A stretch of DNA of 64,000 nt. Source: Vicia villosa. Its lineage: Eukaryota > Streptophyta > Magnoliopsida > Fabales > Fabaceae. The stretch is taken from positions 124,253,042 to 124,317,041 of the forward strand of contig NC_081181.1 of the NCBI RefSeq assembly GCF_029867415.1. The letters are read 5' to 3'. Shown in pieces: positions 11,113-21,679 of the stretch (within the stretch, counting starts at the first letter, position 1; each line of letters opens with the position of its first letter). The position numbers and the translations under genes are program-made. A model generated the notes under the pieces. It worked only from the letters and a program-made list of their open reading frames with translations. It made no database searches and was not told the origin of the DNA.

Positions 11113-12636
11113 TTACTAAAAATTAAAAACCAAAACACGCGTTACTGTTTCTCATTTCTCTCTTTCGTTTTCTGCAGAACCCTTCCGTCCACCACTGTTC
11201 TTCATCCACAAACCCTCACTGCACGCGAAACCCTTCCGTCCACCACCATCGGCAACCACCGTCGGCGTCCCTCCGTCGGCTTCTCCTCCGTCACTCATTT
11301 TATCCACCGCCGGTGAGTTTTAGGTTTAATTTTCAGTGAAAATTTTATTTGGTATCAAAGATTGAACTTCTGCCTGCAACTTGTTTGATGAAATGCCTGA
11401 AAGAAATGATTTGAGTTGATAATTGATGAAATGCCACAATCCTTAGTAGGTATTTTTAAATTCTAAGTTGATTTACTTCCGCTTTTCATGATTCAAAAAT
11501 CCATGGTTTTTTGGCTGTAGTGTTGATAAAATTCTGAAGTTACTGAATACAAAATAGACTTGCCACTGTTTATCACAAAATTTTGGCATTTCATCAAACA
11601 ATAGTAACATAGTACGGCTAAACTTGCACCATGAGTATCACAAAATTTTGGCATTTCATCAAACAATAGTATCACAAGTGTAGCTTATTAATGTATTAGA
11701 ATGAGACTTTTCTATTAGAATTGAGTTAACCAAATCTTTGTGCCATCTTCAAATCTTTGTCTCTGGTTTCTACTTTAAAATATATATTATATACTTTTAT
11801 TTATATATAATAACTCTATGATATATATGTTGTGTGTGTATGAGATTGAGAGTGATGGTATATATATATTGTACAATAAATTGGCTTGTTCAAGGATGCC
11901 AAGTACTGTAAAGTATGAGAATGTAAAGAATGAAACAAGAGTGAGTTAATGTATATAGACAAGGATGATTCATAAGGTTTGCTTTTGAGCAAAAAGTTTT
12001 ATAGCTTCGTGTTAGTAGTGGTGTATTTAATTAACTGCATCGTGTGTCTTGTGTTAGTAGTGTTAGTAGTGGTGTATTTAATTAACTGCATCATGAGCTA
12101 TTCACCCATTCTTATTATAATCATACATTGAATTGAATTTCTTGTATAGGTCTGACTGGATTGATAACTTTGGATCTCTTTGGAGCTCGTATCATTGACT
12201 CTGGTACTACATATTTAGGAGTATGTACACACATCAAACTATTGTTGATTTCCTTTGTTCAATCTATTTTGTCTTGGTGGTTACTAACTTTGTGAATTTG
12301 CTATAGGGGTAACTTGTGTATAGTGAAAGTTTGATCGTTTCCCAGCCTAGTTCGACGTTTGGCGTTTTCTTGAGTTCGGTAACATCCGAGGTAAATTTCT
12401 TTCTCAAATTACTGGTATTATGATGAATTTGTCTGAAATTGTGTGATTATATATGTTACGTTTTATTGCTTCGGATTCATTCCGTTTATACTTTGCGTTT
12501 TGACAGAAACACATTAGTTTTATGTGTTTAGAGAGTTAATATAGGAGGTACTTACTAACTTTGTGAATTGAATTCGCCATAGGGGTTACTTGTGAAGAGT
12601 GGAAGTTTGACCGTTGTTGTTTAGCTTAATTAAGAC
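11113..12636 (+). other. CACTA 5' leader region upstream of the transposase
   Basis: No ORF of note lies here. Candidate 5' UTR exon sequence (CTCCGTCACTCATTTTATCC) ends at a CGGTGAGT donor-like site near 11312. It is followed by AT-rich, intron-like sequence with two near-identical 30-bp blocks (TCACAAAATTTTGGCATTTC at 11573 and 11638). A second near-repeat (GGGGTAACTTGTG / GGGGTTACTTGTG) is at 12307 and 12582. Confidence 0.5.
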
Positions 12637-15600
12637 ATGGATAAGACATGGATGAATTCAAACCGATTGTCGAAAGAGTACGAGAAAGGGGTATGGGAAT
12701 TTGTTGAGTTTGCGGTTGCGAACTCCAAAGACCCGCTTCGAATGCCGTGTCCTTGCTTGGGTTGCTGTTATGCCGGGGGTAAGGTTGACGGGAATCAGTT
12801 GGGATCTCATTTACTACGGTTTGGAATTGATAGAAGTTATACATGTTGGACAATGCATGGTGAGAAAAGTACCGGGAATGCTGGGTCGAGGTGTAATAGG
12901 AAGTATGCTTCAAACGACGATTGCACAGACACATACGATTGTGATCGAGTCGAAGAGATTGCAGAAGCGCTGGAAGAAGATCTAGCGGATTGTCCCAAAA
13001 TGTTTGAGAGGTTGGTAAGCGATGCAGAGAAACCGTTGTATGATGGTTGTTCAAAATTCACAAGATTGTCTGCGGTGTTAAAGTTGTACAACTTAAAGGC
13101 GGACAATGGATGGTCGGATAAAAGTTTCACAGAGTTATTAGCCCTTATGAAAGATATGCTACCAGAGGATAATGTTCTTCCCAATCGAACGTATGAAGCC
13201 AAAAAGATGTTGTCTTCTATTGGAATGAGCTATGATAAGATACACGCATGTCCAAACGATTGCGTTTTGTTTCGAAACGAGTATGCAGCGTTGAATGAGT
13301 GTCCTAAATGTGGTGCCCCTCGATATAAGAAAAAGTTGTCTCCTGCTAAAGTCTTATGGTATTTTCCTATAATTCCGAGATTTAGACGCATGTATCGTAG
13401 TGAGACCGATTCAAGACACTTGACTTGGCATGCAGATGAAAGAATTATTGATGGAAAGTTGCGACATCCGGCAGACTCACCACAATGGAGTAAAGTTGAT
13501 ACTGAATATCCTGAATTTGGAAAAGAAGCAAGAAACCTTCGGTTGTCATTGTCTACTGATGGAATGAACCCGCATGGTATTCAAAGTATCTCGCATAGCA
13601 CATGGCCTGTGATTCTTATGATTTATAACTTACCTCCGTGGCTATGTATGAAGCGTAAGTACATGATGTTATCTATGCTAATTTCTGGGCCTAAACAACC
13701 AGGGAATGACATAGACGTATACTTGGCACCCTTAATCGAAGATTTAAAGTTTTTGTGGGAGAGAGGTGTGGAGGTTTACGATGGGTATAGGAAAGAAAGT
13801 TTCAACTTGAGGGCGATGTTGTTTGGAACAATTAATGATTTTCCAGCATACGGAAATCTATCCGGGTACAGCAACAAGGGTCAAAAGGCGTGTCCTGTTT
13901 GTGAAGATGAAACCGATACGACACGATTGGCGCTTTGTCAGAAGAATGTCTTTCTCGGCCATCGTAGATTCTTAAATTCTAATCATCACTACCGTGGGTG
14001 GAGAAAAGCATTCAATGGAGAGGCCGAACATCGTACAGCCCCGCCTTTTTTGTCAGGTGATCAAATTTTTGAAAAGGTGAAAGATGTGAGCACTCAGTTT
14101 GGCAAGCCTTTTGCACATTCAATTGTCAAGGGTGGGTGGAAGAAGAAGTCAATTTTCTTTGAACTTCCATATTGGAAGTCGTTGTACGTAAGACATTTCC
14201 TGGATGTTATGCATATTGAAAAAAATGTATTTGACAGCGTTATAGGTACGCTACTCAATATACAAGGAAAGTCTAAGGATGGCGTTAACATAAGGAATGA
14301 CATGGTAAACATGGGGATGAGAACTGAATTGGGGCCCGTGACGAAAGGAAGACGAACATATCTGCCACCTGCTGTTTACACTCTATCTAGAAAGGAGAAG
14401 AAAACATTGTGTAAGTTCCTCAGTGAAGTAAAAGTTCCAGAAGGCTACTCTTCAGATATTAGAAGACTTGTGTCCATGAAAGACCTCAAGTTAAAGAGTT
14501 TGAAGACGCATGATTGCCATGTTATAATGGAACATTTTTTACCAATAGGTATACGTTCTATTCTGCCAGAAAAAGTAAGAAGCGCAATAACTAAGCTGTG
14601 TTTCTTCTTCAGGTCTATTTGCAGTAAGGTGGTCGATCCCGCGATCTTACCAACATTGCAAAATGAGATAGTTGTTACTTTATGTGATCTTGAAATGTAT
14701 TTTCCTCCCTCGTTTTTTGACATAATGGTTCATCTAGTCGTTCATCTTGTGAAAGAGACACAACTGTGCGGACCAGCTTATATGAGATGGATGTACCCTG
14801 CTGAACGTTATATGAAAATATTAAAAGGGTACGTGAAAAACAGAAGTCGACCGGAGGGTTGTATTGCCGAGCGATACGTTGCTGAAGAAGCGGTTGAGTT
14901 TTGTACTGAATATCTGTCAAATGTTCAATCAATTGGACTCCCCAAATCTCATATTGTCGAAAAAAAAGAAGGAAAAAGGCTAATTGGAAATAAAGTTGTG
15001 ACAGTATCAATGGTCGAACGGGATCAAGTGCACTTGTATGTTCTGCACAATGAGATTGAGGTTGAGCCGTTTGTTGAAATGCACAAAGTTGTTCTCCGAG
15101 ATTTAAATCCAAATAGAAATGAGAACTGGATAGTACGAGAGCACAATCGAAGTTTCATACCGTGGTTTAGAGATCATATTTATTCAAAGTATCGTTCAGA
15201 TCCTGCTTCAGTAACAGAAAGGTTGAGATGTTTAGCCTATGGTCCATCTGTAATTGTACTTTCTTATAGCGCATACGCAATTAATGGATACACATTTTAT
15301 ACCAAAGAACAGGATGATAAAAGTACTATGCAAAATAGTGGTGTAACCTTGGTAGCTGAAGCTATGCACATATCAAGTGCGAATGACTTAAATCCGAAAT
15401 TTGCAAATTTGTCATATTTTGGGGTTATCGAGCGCATTTTGGTGTTTGATTACGCGAAGTTTCAGATTCCTGTATTTGGTTGCAAGTGGGTTGAAAATAA
15501 TAGTGGCGTACGAATGGATAAGTCAGGATTTTTGCAAGTGGATCTCAATAGGGTAGGGTACAAAGATGAGCCTTTCATTCTAGCCTCTCAAGCTAAACAA

Positions 15601-15852
15601 GTGTTCTATGTCAATGATCCGACAAGTACGAAATGGTCTATAGTGCTTTTATCTAACAAAATAGTTGATGAAAAAATTGAAGATCAAGGTGATATTGGTG
15701 TTGGCATTGAATCTTGTACAAGAAACGATCAAAATGAGAATGAATCTTGTATTAGAAATGATCATAATGAGGGTATTTGGATCAATCCAACCGTCCGCAT
15801 TGTTAAGAGACGCGTAGTACACAAACCTACCAAGAAAAGAAAGAGACGTTAG
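12637..15852 (+). CDS. CACTA transposase (TNPD / TNP2 type), 1071 aa
   Basis: One uninterrupted exon. The N-terminus (DKTWM...RLSKEYEKGVWEF, then CPCLGC) matches the transposase-associated domain (about residues 4-75). Residues about 200-450 carry the Transposase_21 region, with CPNDC, LNECPKCGAPRY, LSTDGMNPHG and KACPVCEDET. A DUF4218-like part (about 635-765) contains MYPAERYMKILKGYVKN. A DUF4216-like part (about 920-1000) contains YFGVIERILVFDY and VNDP. The C-terminus is basic (KPTKKRKRR), a likely nuclear signal. The length is normal for the family. The protein would cut and join the CACTA ends. The next gene lies about 450 bp downstream on the same strand. No stop or frameshift is visible. 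Confidence 0.95.
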   Translation: MDKTWMNSNRLSKEYEKGVWEFVEFAVANSKDPLRMPCPCLGCCYAGGKVDGNQLGSHLLRFGIDRSYTCWTMHGEKSTGNAGSRCNRKYASNDDCTDTYDCDRVEEIAEALEEDLADCPKMFERLVSDAEKPLYDGCSKFTRLSAVLKLYNLKADNGWSDKSFTELLALMKDMLPEDNVLPNRTYEAKKMLSSIGMSYDKIHACPNDCVLFRNEYAALNECPKCGAPRYKKKLSPAKVLWYFPIIPRFRRMYRSETDSRHLTWHADERIIDGKLRHPADSPQWSKVDTEYPEFGKEARNLRLSLSTDGMNPHGIQSISHSTWPVILMIYNLPPWLCMKRKYMMLSMLISGPKQPGNDIDVYLAPLIEDLKFLWERGVEVYDGYRKESFNLRAMLFGTINDFPAYGNLSGYSNKGQKACPVCEDETDTTRLALCQKNVFLGHRRFLNSNHHYRGWRKAFNGEAEHRTAPPFLSGDQIFEKVKDVSTQFGKPFAHSIVKGGWKKKSIFFELPYWKSLYVRHFLDVMHIEKNVFDSVIGTLLNIQGKSKDGVNIRNDMVNMGMRTELGPVTKGRRTYLPPAVYTLSRKEKKTLCKFLSEVKVPEGYSSDIRRLVSMKDLKLKSLKTHDCHVIMEHFLPIGIRSILPEKVRSAITKLCFFFRSICSKVVDPAILPTLQNEIVVTLCDLEMYFPPSFFDIMVHLVVHLVKETQLCGPAYMRWMYPAERYMKILKGYVKNRSRPEGCIAERYVAEEAVEFCTEYLSNVQSIGLPKSHIVEKKEGKRLIGNKVVTVSMVERDQVHLYVLHNEIEVEPFVEMHKVVLRDLNPNRNENWIVREHNRSFIPWFRDHIYSKYRSDPASVTERLRCLAYGPSVIVLSYSAYAINGYTFYTKEQDDKSTMQNSGVTLVAEAMHISSANDLNPKFANLSYFGVIERILVFDYAKFQIPVFGCKWVENNSGVRMDKSGFLQVDLNRVGYKDEPFILASQAKQVFYVNDPTSTKWSIVLLSNKIVDEKIEDQGDIGVGIESCTRNDQNENESCIRNDHNEGIWINPTVRIVKRRVVHKPTKKRKRR

Positions 15853-16308
15853 TGATAAAGGTAATAGTATACATAGTCCGACTAATTTGTTTTATTCAAT
15901 TTGGTGCATATTCTCGTTTTGTACATAACTTTTGAACCATGTATCCGCTTGTTGACTTCTTTACATGTAACTATACTATTTTGACGATTCCGGAGCTGCT
16001 CATGCACTTATCTTTACATTTCGGGACTATTTTTTTATCGGTTTTGCTTCTGCCCGTAATCAAAAGTCGGGCTTAGGGTCTGAATTTCGGAAAACCGACT
16101 TTGTTTTTGAGTCCGTGGCGACGTTTTACCATAGCCATGTAAATTTCGTTCAATTCCGATAACTTTCTTTTTTACGCTTATTTTGATTTGTACCGATTTC
16201 GTTTCCGATTTACTTGTACATGCATGGTTTGACTTCCATTTGACTTGTATAGATTGTTAGCTTATTAATAGTGTACTAATGTGCTTTAGTTTGTTTGATA
16301 CAGGTTCA
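15853..16308 (+). other. Spacer between the two CACTA genes
   Basis: T-rich sequence without an ORF. A TTTGATACAG|GTTCAATGG acceptor-like site just before the second gene's ATG suggests an upstream noncoding exon or splicing from the first transcript. Confidence 0.4.
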
Positions 16309-19300
16309 ATGGCTTCAGATAGAGATGCTCCACCTGAAAACCCACCTGAAAACTTACAAGAAAACTCACAAGAAAGAGTTGCTTCGGATACAAATGCTCC
16401 ACCTGATACTGAAGCAAAAGAGGTTGCACGAGGCATCACTATTATGAGGAGTATCATACGACATAGAGACCAAGGATTAGTATACCGATTGGAATGGAAT
16501 TCTGATAAACAACCAATTGGTCCTAATTCTGCAAAGTTGACAAGTTATATTGGTACACTTGTCCGTATGCATATTCCGGTCTCCATAGCTACCTGGAAAT
16601 CGAAAACGAAAAATTTAGAATTGGAGGAGAAAAAACAAGCGATTTGGGAAGAGCTTCAGGTATATATCATATATGGTTAATTGTTGTTATTATCTTGACG
16701 ATAAATTGTTTAAATTATTTATACTAACACACTATGCGTACGTTTTTTTGCAGAGGACTTTTGAGATACCAGATGAACGTAAAAGCTACATACTTAGTTT
16801 GGCCGGCAAGAGATATAGAGGGTGGAAAAGTTTTTTGACAAACACCTATCTTAAGGATAAAGATGGAAAATTTCTTAAAGATGCACCGGGACGGCCAACA
16901 AAGTATGCGACCTTCATTGATGAAGCAGATTGGGCTGAGTTTGTAAAGCAAAGAGATGAAGCTTTTCAGAAAAAGAGTGCCACGAATAGGGAGAGAGCAT
17001 CCAAACCCGCGTATCCATACAAAAAAGGGCGTTTGGGATATGCACGCTTAGAGGATAAAATTGTAAGTAAATAGAAATTCGATTTAATTAATTGTCTACA
17101 TGTGCATGTTTTAATTGACGATTTTATCGTTTGTGTCAATGCATAGTTGGAGGAGAGTAAAAGTGAGGAAGCTTCACTTCCTGTACATGTGTTGTGGAAG
17201 GAAGCTCGTGTGGGCAAGAATCACGCTGTCGATCCCGATGTTCAGAGAGTTTATACTGAATGTGTAAGTATAATACTATGTCTTTAATTAAATCAAATGT
17301 TTTTTAATATATAAATGACTTTTTATCTCCACTAATAATTATTTAAATGTAAATGAATTACAGGAGACCTTGTCGCAATCGGCATCCACCGGTGAGGAGA
17401 GCGTACTTAGTAGAGTACTAGATGCTCCCGAGTATCCCGGTCGGGTGAGGGGTAAGGGTCATGGTGTGACTCCAACCTCTTTTTACAAGAGTCCTAGGAG
17501 AAGAAATCCTTCAAATGAAGAAGTGTTGCAAAAGTTGGCGGAATTGCAAGCACAAGTCTCTGAATTGCAAAGAGATAAAGAAGTGTATATGAGAGAAAAG
17601 TGCAACACTTCATCGGTGAAAGAAACTAGTGATAAGGCTAGTATCAACTATCAAAGGAAATTTCCCGAGGTAATTATAATTTTTTTTCCTTTTAAATTGT
17701 TCTATTTTATTAATGATAATGACTTTATATTTACTTTTGGTTTAGGGCATTTCATCTTGCCAACTATACTTATCGGAACCGAATTATCGACTAGTTGGCA
17801 AGGGAAAAGTGCACAACACTTCGGGAGATTTACTTCACCACAGACCGCTCCCGGATGGACACCTGAAAGTATCGGTGGATGTTGTATTAGATCGTGATGC
17901 GATTCTACCGGTACCTGACATGGTCTCAGAGACGACATTGCTGCGAGATGCAATAGGATCGTTTGTTGCATGGCCCTCGGAGCTCATTACCATTAGTGAT
18001 GAGGTAAATTGAAAACGATTATGAATCATTTAGTTTTCGAATGTCAATTCTAAACCGTTTATTAATTATGTTTTACATTTTATTTTTAGACTGCTCCTAT
18101 AAAACCCGCAATTAAGGGTAAAGGGATTTTACAGGAGGAGGAGTCTGTTGCATCGCTAAAAGAGGTACATTTAAAGTGTTAATATATAATCTGAATCAAA
18201 ATATGCATGATTTTATATTTTACCTAACTTATATGATTTTTAGGCATCCGCTCGGGAGTCACAACAAGTGACGCAGCAGGTTCGTAGTGTACCACCCAGT
18301 GGTCCTCCGAAGCAAGCGGCAAGAAAAGGCGGTGCTTTTGTGCCTCGATACCGGGCGACACTCGCAACAATGGTTGATATGTCCGATATGAAGGATGGTG
18401 CTTTACGGGAAATCGATATGGATGAAAGTGTCTTCGGTATTGAGTTCAAGTCACATATTACAATTGATGACTTGCAAGAGATTTTTAACCAAGATCAACT
18501 AGGCGTCAGTAATATGCATTCATACATCCGGTAATATTCACTCATCCGATATATTATTTAATTAGTCCCACAATATAATTTATTTACACTTTTCAATGAA
18601 AAGAATCTAATGTTTATTATGTTTTTATTTAAGGTTGTTGTATGACAGAGTGTTGCGCGGGACTGCATTGTCTAACAGATTCCGGTTCGTGTCTTCCGCC
18701 CATTGCAGCGGAATGGAAATTGTTTCGGATCCGGAATCTGTTAGACAGCGCTTAGTCGATAGATTCATGTCCACCGGCAATACAGAATGTCTGCATCTTT
18801 GGGCGTATAATACCCGACCAGTAGGGTTAGTTTCTCATTCTTTATTCATCTAATCTCTGTTTCTTTAGTGTATAGCAATATTTTCATATAACCTATTGTT
18901 TTAATTTATAGAGCACACTGGTTGCTGCTTGCTATCAACCCGATAAGGGAAGTCGTGTATTATCTGAATTCGGTAAAGGGTGAATGGACCAATTATCCGG
19001 CCATGAAGGAAATCGTTGATTTGTAAGTGGGATCGTTCTAAATATATATTCGTGTATATTTATATATTTACTTATTTGTGGGATTGATCTAAACATATGC
19101 TTTTATATATTTGTTAATTAGATCAATACAAGTATTCCGTAGTCAACGGGACGCACAGGTATCCCGGACTAAATCAAACAACATCACCTGGATCGAAGTG
19201 CAGGTACATTACTTTTCACAAATTTGCTCATAATATTTATGCTACTTGGTAAAACAAGACAACTTATATAGAATCTTATTTGTTTTTCTATGTAGTGTCC

Positions 19301-19581
19301 GCTACAGCGTAACAGTTCAGACTGCGGATACTTTGTATTGAGGTTTATGAAAGAAATCATTCAGGCGAATCAATTAGAGATTCCTCCCACGGTATAAAGT
19401 TATAACTTAAGATAATTTCATATAATTTATTACATTTACCTAAATATATTATTCATATTATGTTTTTGTTTTATAGTACCTTGACGAATTCCGTGCTGCT
19501 GGGTACTCGAAGCTAAAGTTAGAAGAAATCAAAGAGGAATTGTGTCAATTTTATATTAAGCTATTTTTCATGCAGATTTGA
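16309..19581 (+). CDS. CACTA second gene: Transposase_24-like region fused to a Ulp1 (C48) protease-like domain; 12 exons, 762 aa
   Basis: GT-AG exons can be read by eye at 16309-16659, 16754-17062, 17147-17263, 17364-17669, 17746-18003, 18090-18164, 18244-18530, 18634-18825, 18912-19022, 19122-19203, 19296-19391 and 19477-19581. They total 2289 nt in frame, ending TGA. Exons 1-2 (SLAGKRYRGWKSFLTNTYL, RPTKYATFIDEADWAEFV) resemble plant Ptta/En/Spm Transposase_24 proteins. Exon 4 has a short coiled-coil-like stretch (LQKLAELQAQVSELQRDKE). Exons 8-12 resemble a Ulp1 protease: His in GAHWLLLAINP, and Gln and Cys in QRNSSDCGYFV. The usual Asp position reads YYLNS, so Asn replaces it. It probably acts as the accessory TNPA-like factor, or as a de-SUMOylase-like protein. 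Exon ends could be off by a few bases. Confidence 0.8.
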
Positions 19582-19837
19582 ACTATAATATTGTTGATTT
19601 TGTAATGATGTATATATATAATTTTGTAATGATGTATATATATAATTTTGGATATTATAATGGTATATATTAGTATATATATTGTCTTACTGATGGCTGA
19701 AATAATATAGTCGAAAATATATTACAGGTCGAAAATATATTACAGGTCGAAAATATTACAGGTCGAAAACATTACAGGTCGACTGGGAGGATTAAATTAT
19801 AGGCTGCACATAAAAATACCTCATTTAGCAACTACAG

Positions 19838-20330
19838 CGCTTCTTAAAAGCGCTCTTAAAGGTCCACATACTAGAGCGCTTCTTAGTAAAAGCGCTGGCA
19901 AAGACCAGTAAAAAAGCAAAAAAAATTAAAAAATTACGCAGCATACAAAAGCGCTTTTGGAAAGCGCTCTGGTAGGCCCCCCTATGAGAGCGCTTTTTCT
20001 GGAAAAAGCGCTCTCATAGGGGGGCCTACCAGAGCGCTTACCAAAAGCGCTTTTGTATGCTGCGTAATTTTTTAATTTTTTTTGCTTTTTTACTGGTCTT
20101 TGCCAGCGCTTTTACTAAGAAGCGCTCTTAAAGGGGGGTCTACCAGAGCGCTTTTTCCAGGAAAGCGCTCTAATAGGGGGTCCTACCAGAGCGCTTTTTC
20201 CAGGAAAGCGCTCTTAAAGGGGGGGTCTACCAGAGCGCTTTTAAAAGCGCTTTCGTAGCCTACGCCAGCGCTGGCTATGGCAGCGCTTTAAAGCGCTGTT
20301 AAAGGCCAAAAAAAGCGCTGTGAAAGCTGT
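19838..20330. repeat. 3' subterminal repeats of the CACTA element
   Basis: Dense AGCGCT-core motifs similar to the 5' subterminal region, with GGGGG-rich linkers (TAGGGGGGCC, AAAGGGGGG). They end in the terminal TGTTCCGTGTTGTAGTG. Confidence 0.85.
19873..20128. repeat. 256-bp near-perfect palindrome in the CACTA 3' subterminal region
   Basis: The two 128-bp arms mirror each other about 20000/20001 with no loop and, where I compared 60 bp base by base (19921-19980 against 20021-20080), one mismatch. The centre is CGCTTTTTCT|GGAAAAAGCG. The arms span AGAGCGCTTCTTAGTA to TACTAAGAAGCGCTCT. Confidence 0.9.
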
Positions 20331-20347
20331 TCCGTGTTGTAGTGTAA

Positions 20348-20892
20348 AGCGATACCTCAGACGGTTCCAGAACGATCTAACGTTGCAGATCTAAAGCGAT
20401 ACCTCAGACGGTTCCAGAACGATCTAACGTTGCAGATCTAAAGCGATACCTCAGACGGTTCCAGAATGATCTAACATTGCAGATCTAAAGCGATACCTCA
20501 GACGGTTCCACAATGATCAACTTCCAAAATCTAAATCGGAAAAACTTTGGACAAGTTCCGTAACGATTATCTTCCAAGACTTAAAGCGGTAACCTTGGAT
20601 GGTTCCGAAACAGTCAACACAAAGACTTTCAAATCCTTCATCAAGATATAATCAATGGATTCATTCTGATGAACAAACCCTCAACCCATTTACCAGGTGG
20701 CATCTGAAAGCCCATCTCAGGTAATGTTTCAATCTGCCAACAACATTTCGCAGACGACATTCAAATGCAACTTCCAACATCTCTTCTGATCAAGGTAAGT
20801 GCAAATTTTCAGGGCATCTAAATATTCAATCATCTTCTACCTTCAGATTTCAGACAATCTCTTCAGGTTTAAGAAGATTGAATAGGGGCAAC
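20348..20892 (+). repeat. Second copy of the Ogre 3' UTR, right part
   Basis: The interrupted 47-bp array resumes immediately after the TAA duplication. It continues through AACCCTCAACCCATTTACC to the polypurine tract, matching 2934-3485. Confidence 0.9.
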
Positions 20893-21410
20893 TGTTATAC
20901 CCCAAAATTTGCCCACATATTTTTCAAGGAAACTCCAATCTGAAAATTAAGGGTCTCATATAATCATGGATTTTTATTTCAACAAATATCCTGACATATG
21001 AAATACTTAGTTTTTAGAATTTTTCTTATACAGTAATTTGGCTTGCAGTTGAATTTATTCTTACGCAAACACCAAATACTGTGTATTACTTCACACATGC
21101 TATTTATTTATTTACAGATAAATGGTACTGACACAATTGGTACAGAGTTAAATCTTTTTGCAGGCGCAGAATCAGGAAACTCAGACTGTACTGGTAACAA
21201 GTAGATTATTATTATCTTTTTTTTTTCCCACTAATTTTTGTACTATATTCCATTATTTGCAAAAATCTTTTCAAATCTCTTTTTTCAAAAATCAAATCTC
21301 TCCTTTTTCCAACACTATCATACACTTTCTTTCAAATCTTACTTCCACTCAAATTTTCCTTTTGTACGGAATCACATCATTCCCCAACGTCTCTTTCCTT
21401 CTTTCCATTC

Positions 21411-21418
21411 TATAAATA
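21411..21418 (+). promoter_or_regulatory. Predicted TATA box of Ogre LTR 3
   Basis: TATAAATA at the same LTR position as in LTR 1, about 94 bp before the ATG of the LTR ORF. Confidence 0.65.
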
Positions 21419-21511
21419 CCTCTCATTTTCTTCCATAAAATCTCACATCAAATTCCAACTCATCTTTCAAATTCCTATCTCATATCTATTTTCTCTTCTT
21501 CCTTGACAAGA

Positions 21512-21679
21512 ATGGCAAAGTGGATAGAGACACTGTTTCTTACAGTCATCACCATTGCTACGGTGATCATGACTTTCTTCTGCCTGCATAGTCCTGAAGA
21601 GTGTGGACCTGCAATGGTTGCACTCCCAATCATCTACATGTTATTGTTCATAGCATGGGTCATTAATCGTCATTCTTAA
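21512..21679 (+). CDS. LTR-encoded 55-aa predicted membrane protein, LTR 3 copy
   Basis: The coding sequence appears identical to the copy at 4105-4272, including the stop. The only nearby change I noticed is in the leader (CTTCCTTGACAAG against CTTCCCTGACAAG). The identity reflects the youth of the LTR pair rather than selection. The informative comparison is with 50892-51059. Confidence 0.5.
   Translation: MAKWIETLFLTVITIATVIMTFFCLHSPEECGPAMVALPIIYMLLFIAWVINRHS

Larger units (their letters stand above)
10737..20344 (+). mobile_element. CACTA (En/Spm-type) DNA transposon, 9608 bp, apparently complete
   Basis: The ends are CACTACGCCAAATTTGGC and GTTCCGTGTTGTAGTG, giving the CACTA...TAGTG inverted termini, with a 3-bp TAA duplication. 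Both subterminal regions are packed with AGCGCTTTT/AAAAGCGCT motifs in both orientations, the kind of array a TNPA-like protein would bind. Inside are a single-exon TNPD-type transposase (12637-15852) and a multi-exon second gene (16309-19581), both on the plus strand and both open throughout. No internal damage is visible, so the element may be autonomous and young. It sits inside one Ogre 47-bp repeat and so inserted after that array formed. Confidence 0.95.

Noticed and set aside
10719..11119. ORFs in the CACTA 5' subterminal region (KSALV/GGTKAL repeats)
   Set aside because: They translate the AGCGCTTTT repeat array and have no leader or partner exon.
12626..15112. Minus-strand and alternate-frame ORFs within the CACTA transposase
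   Set aside because: Shadows of the 1071-aa transposase reading frame.
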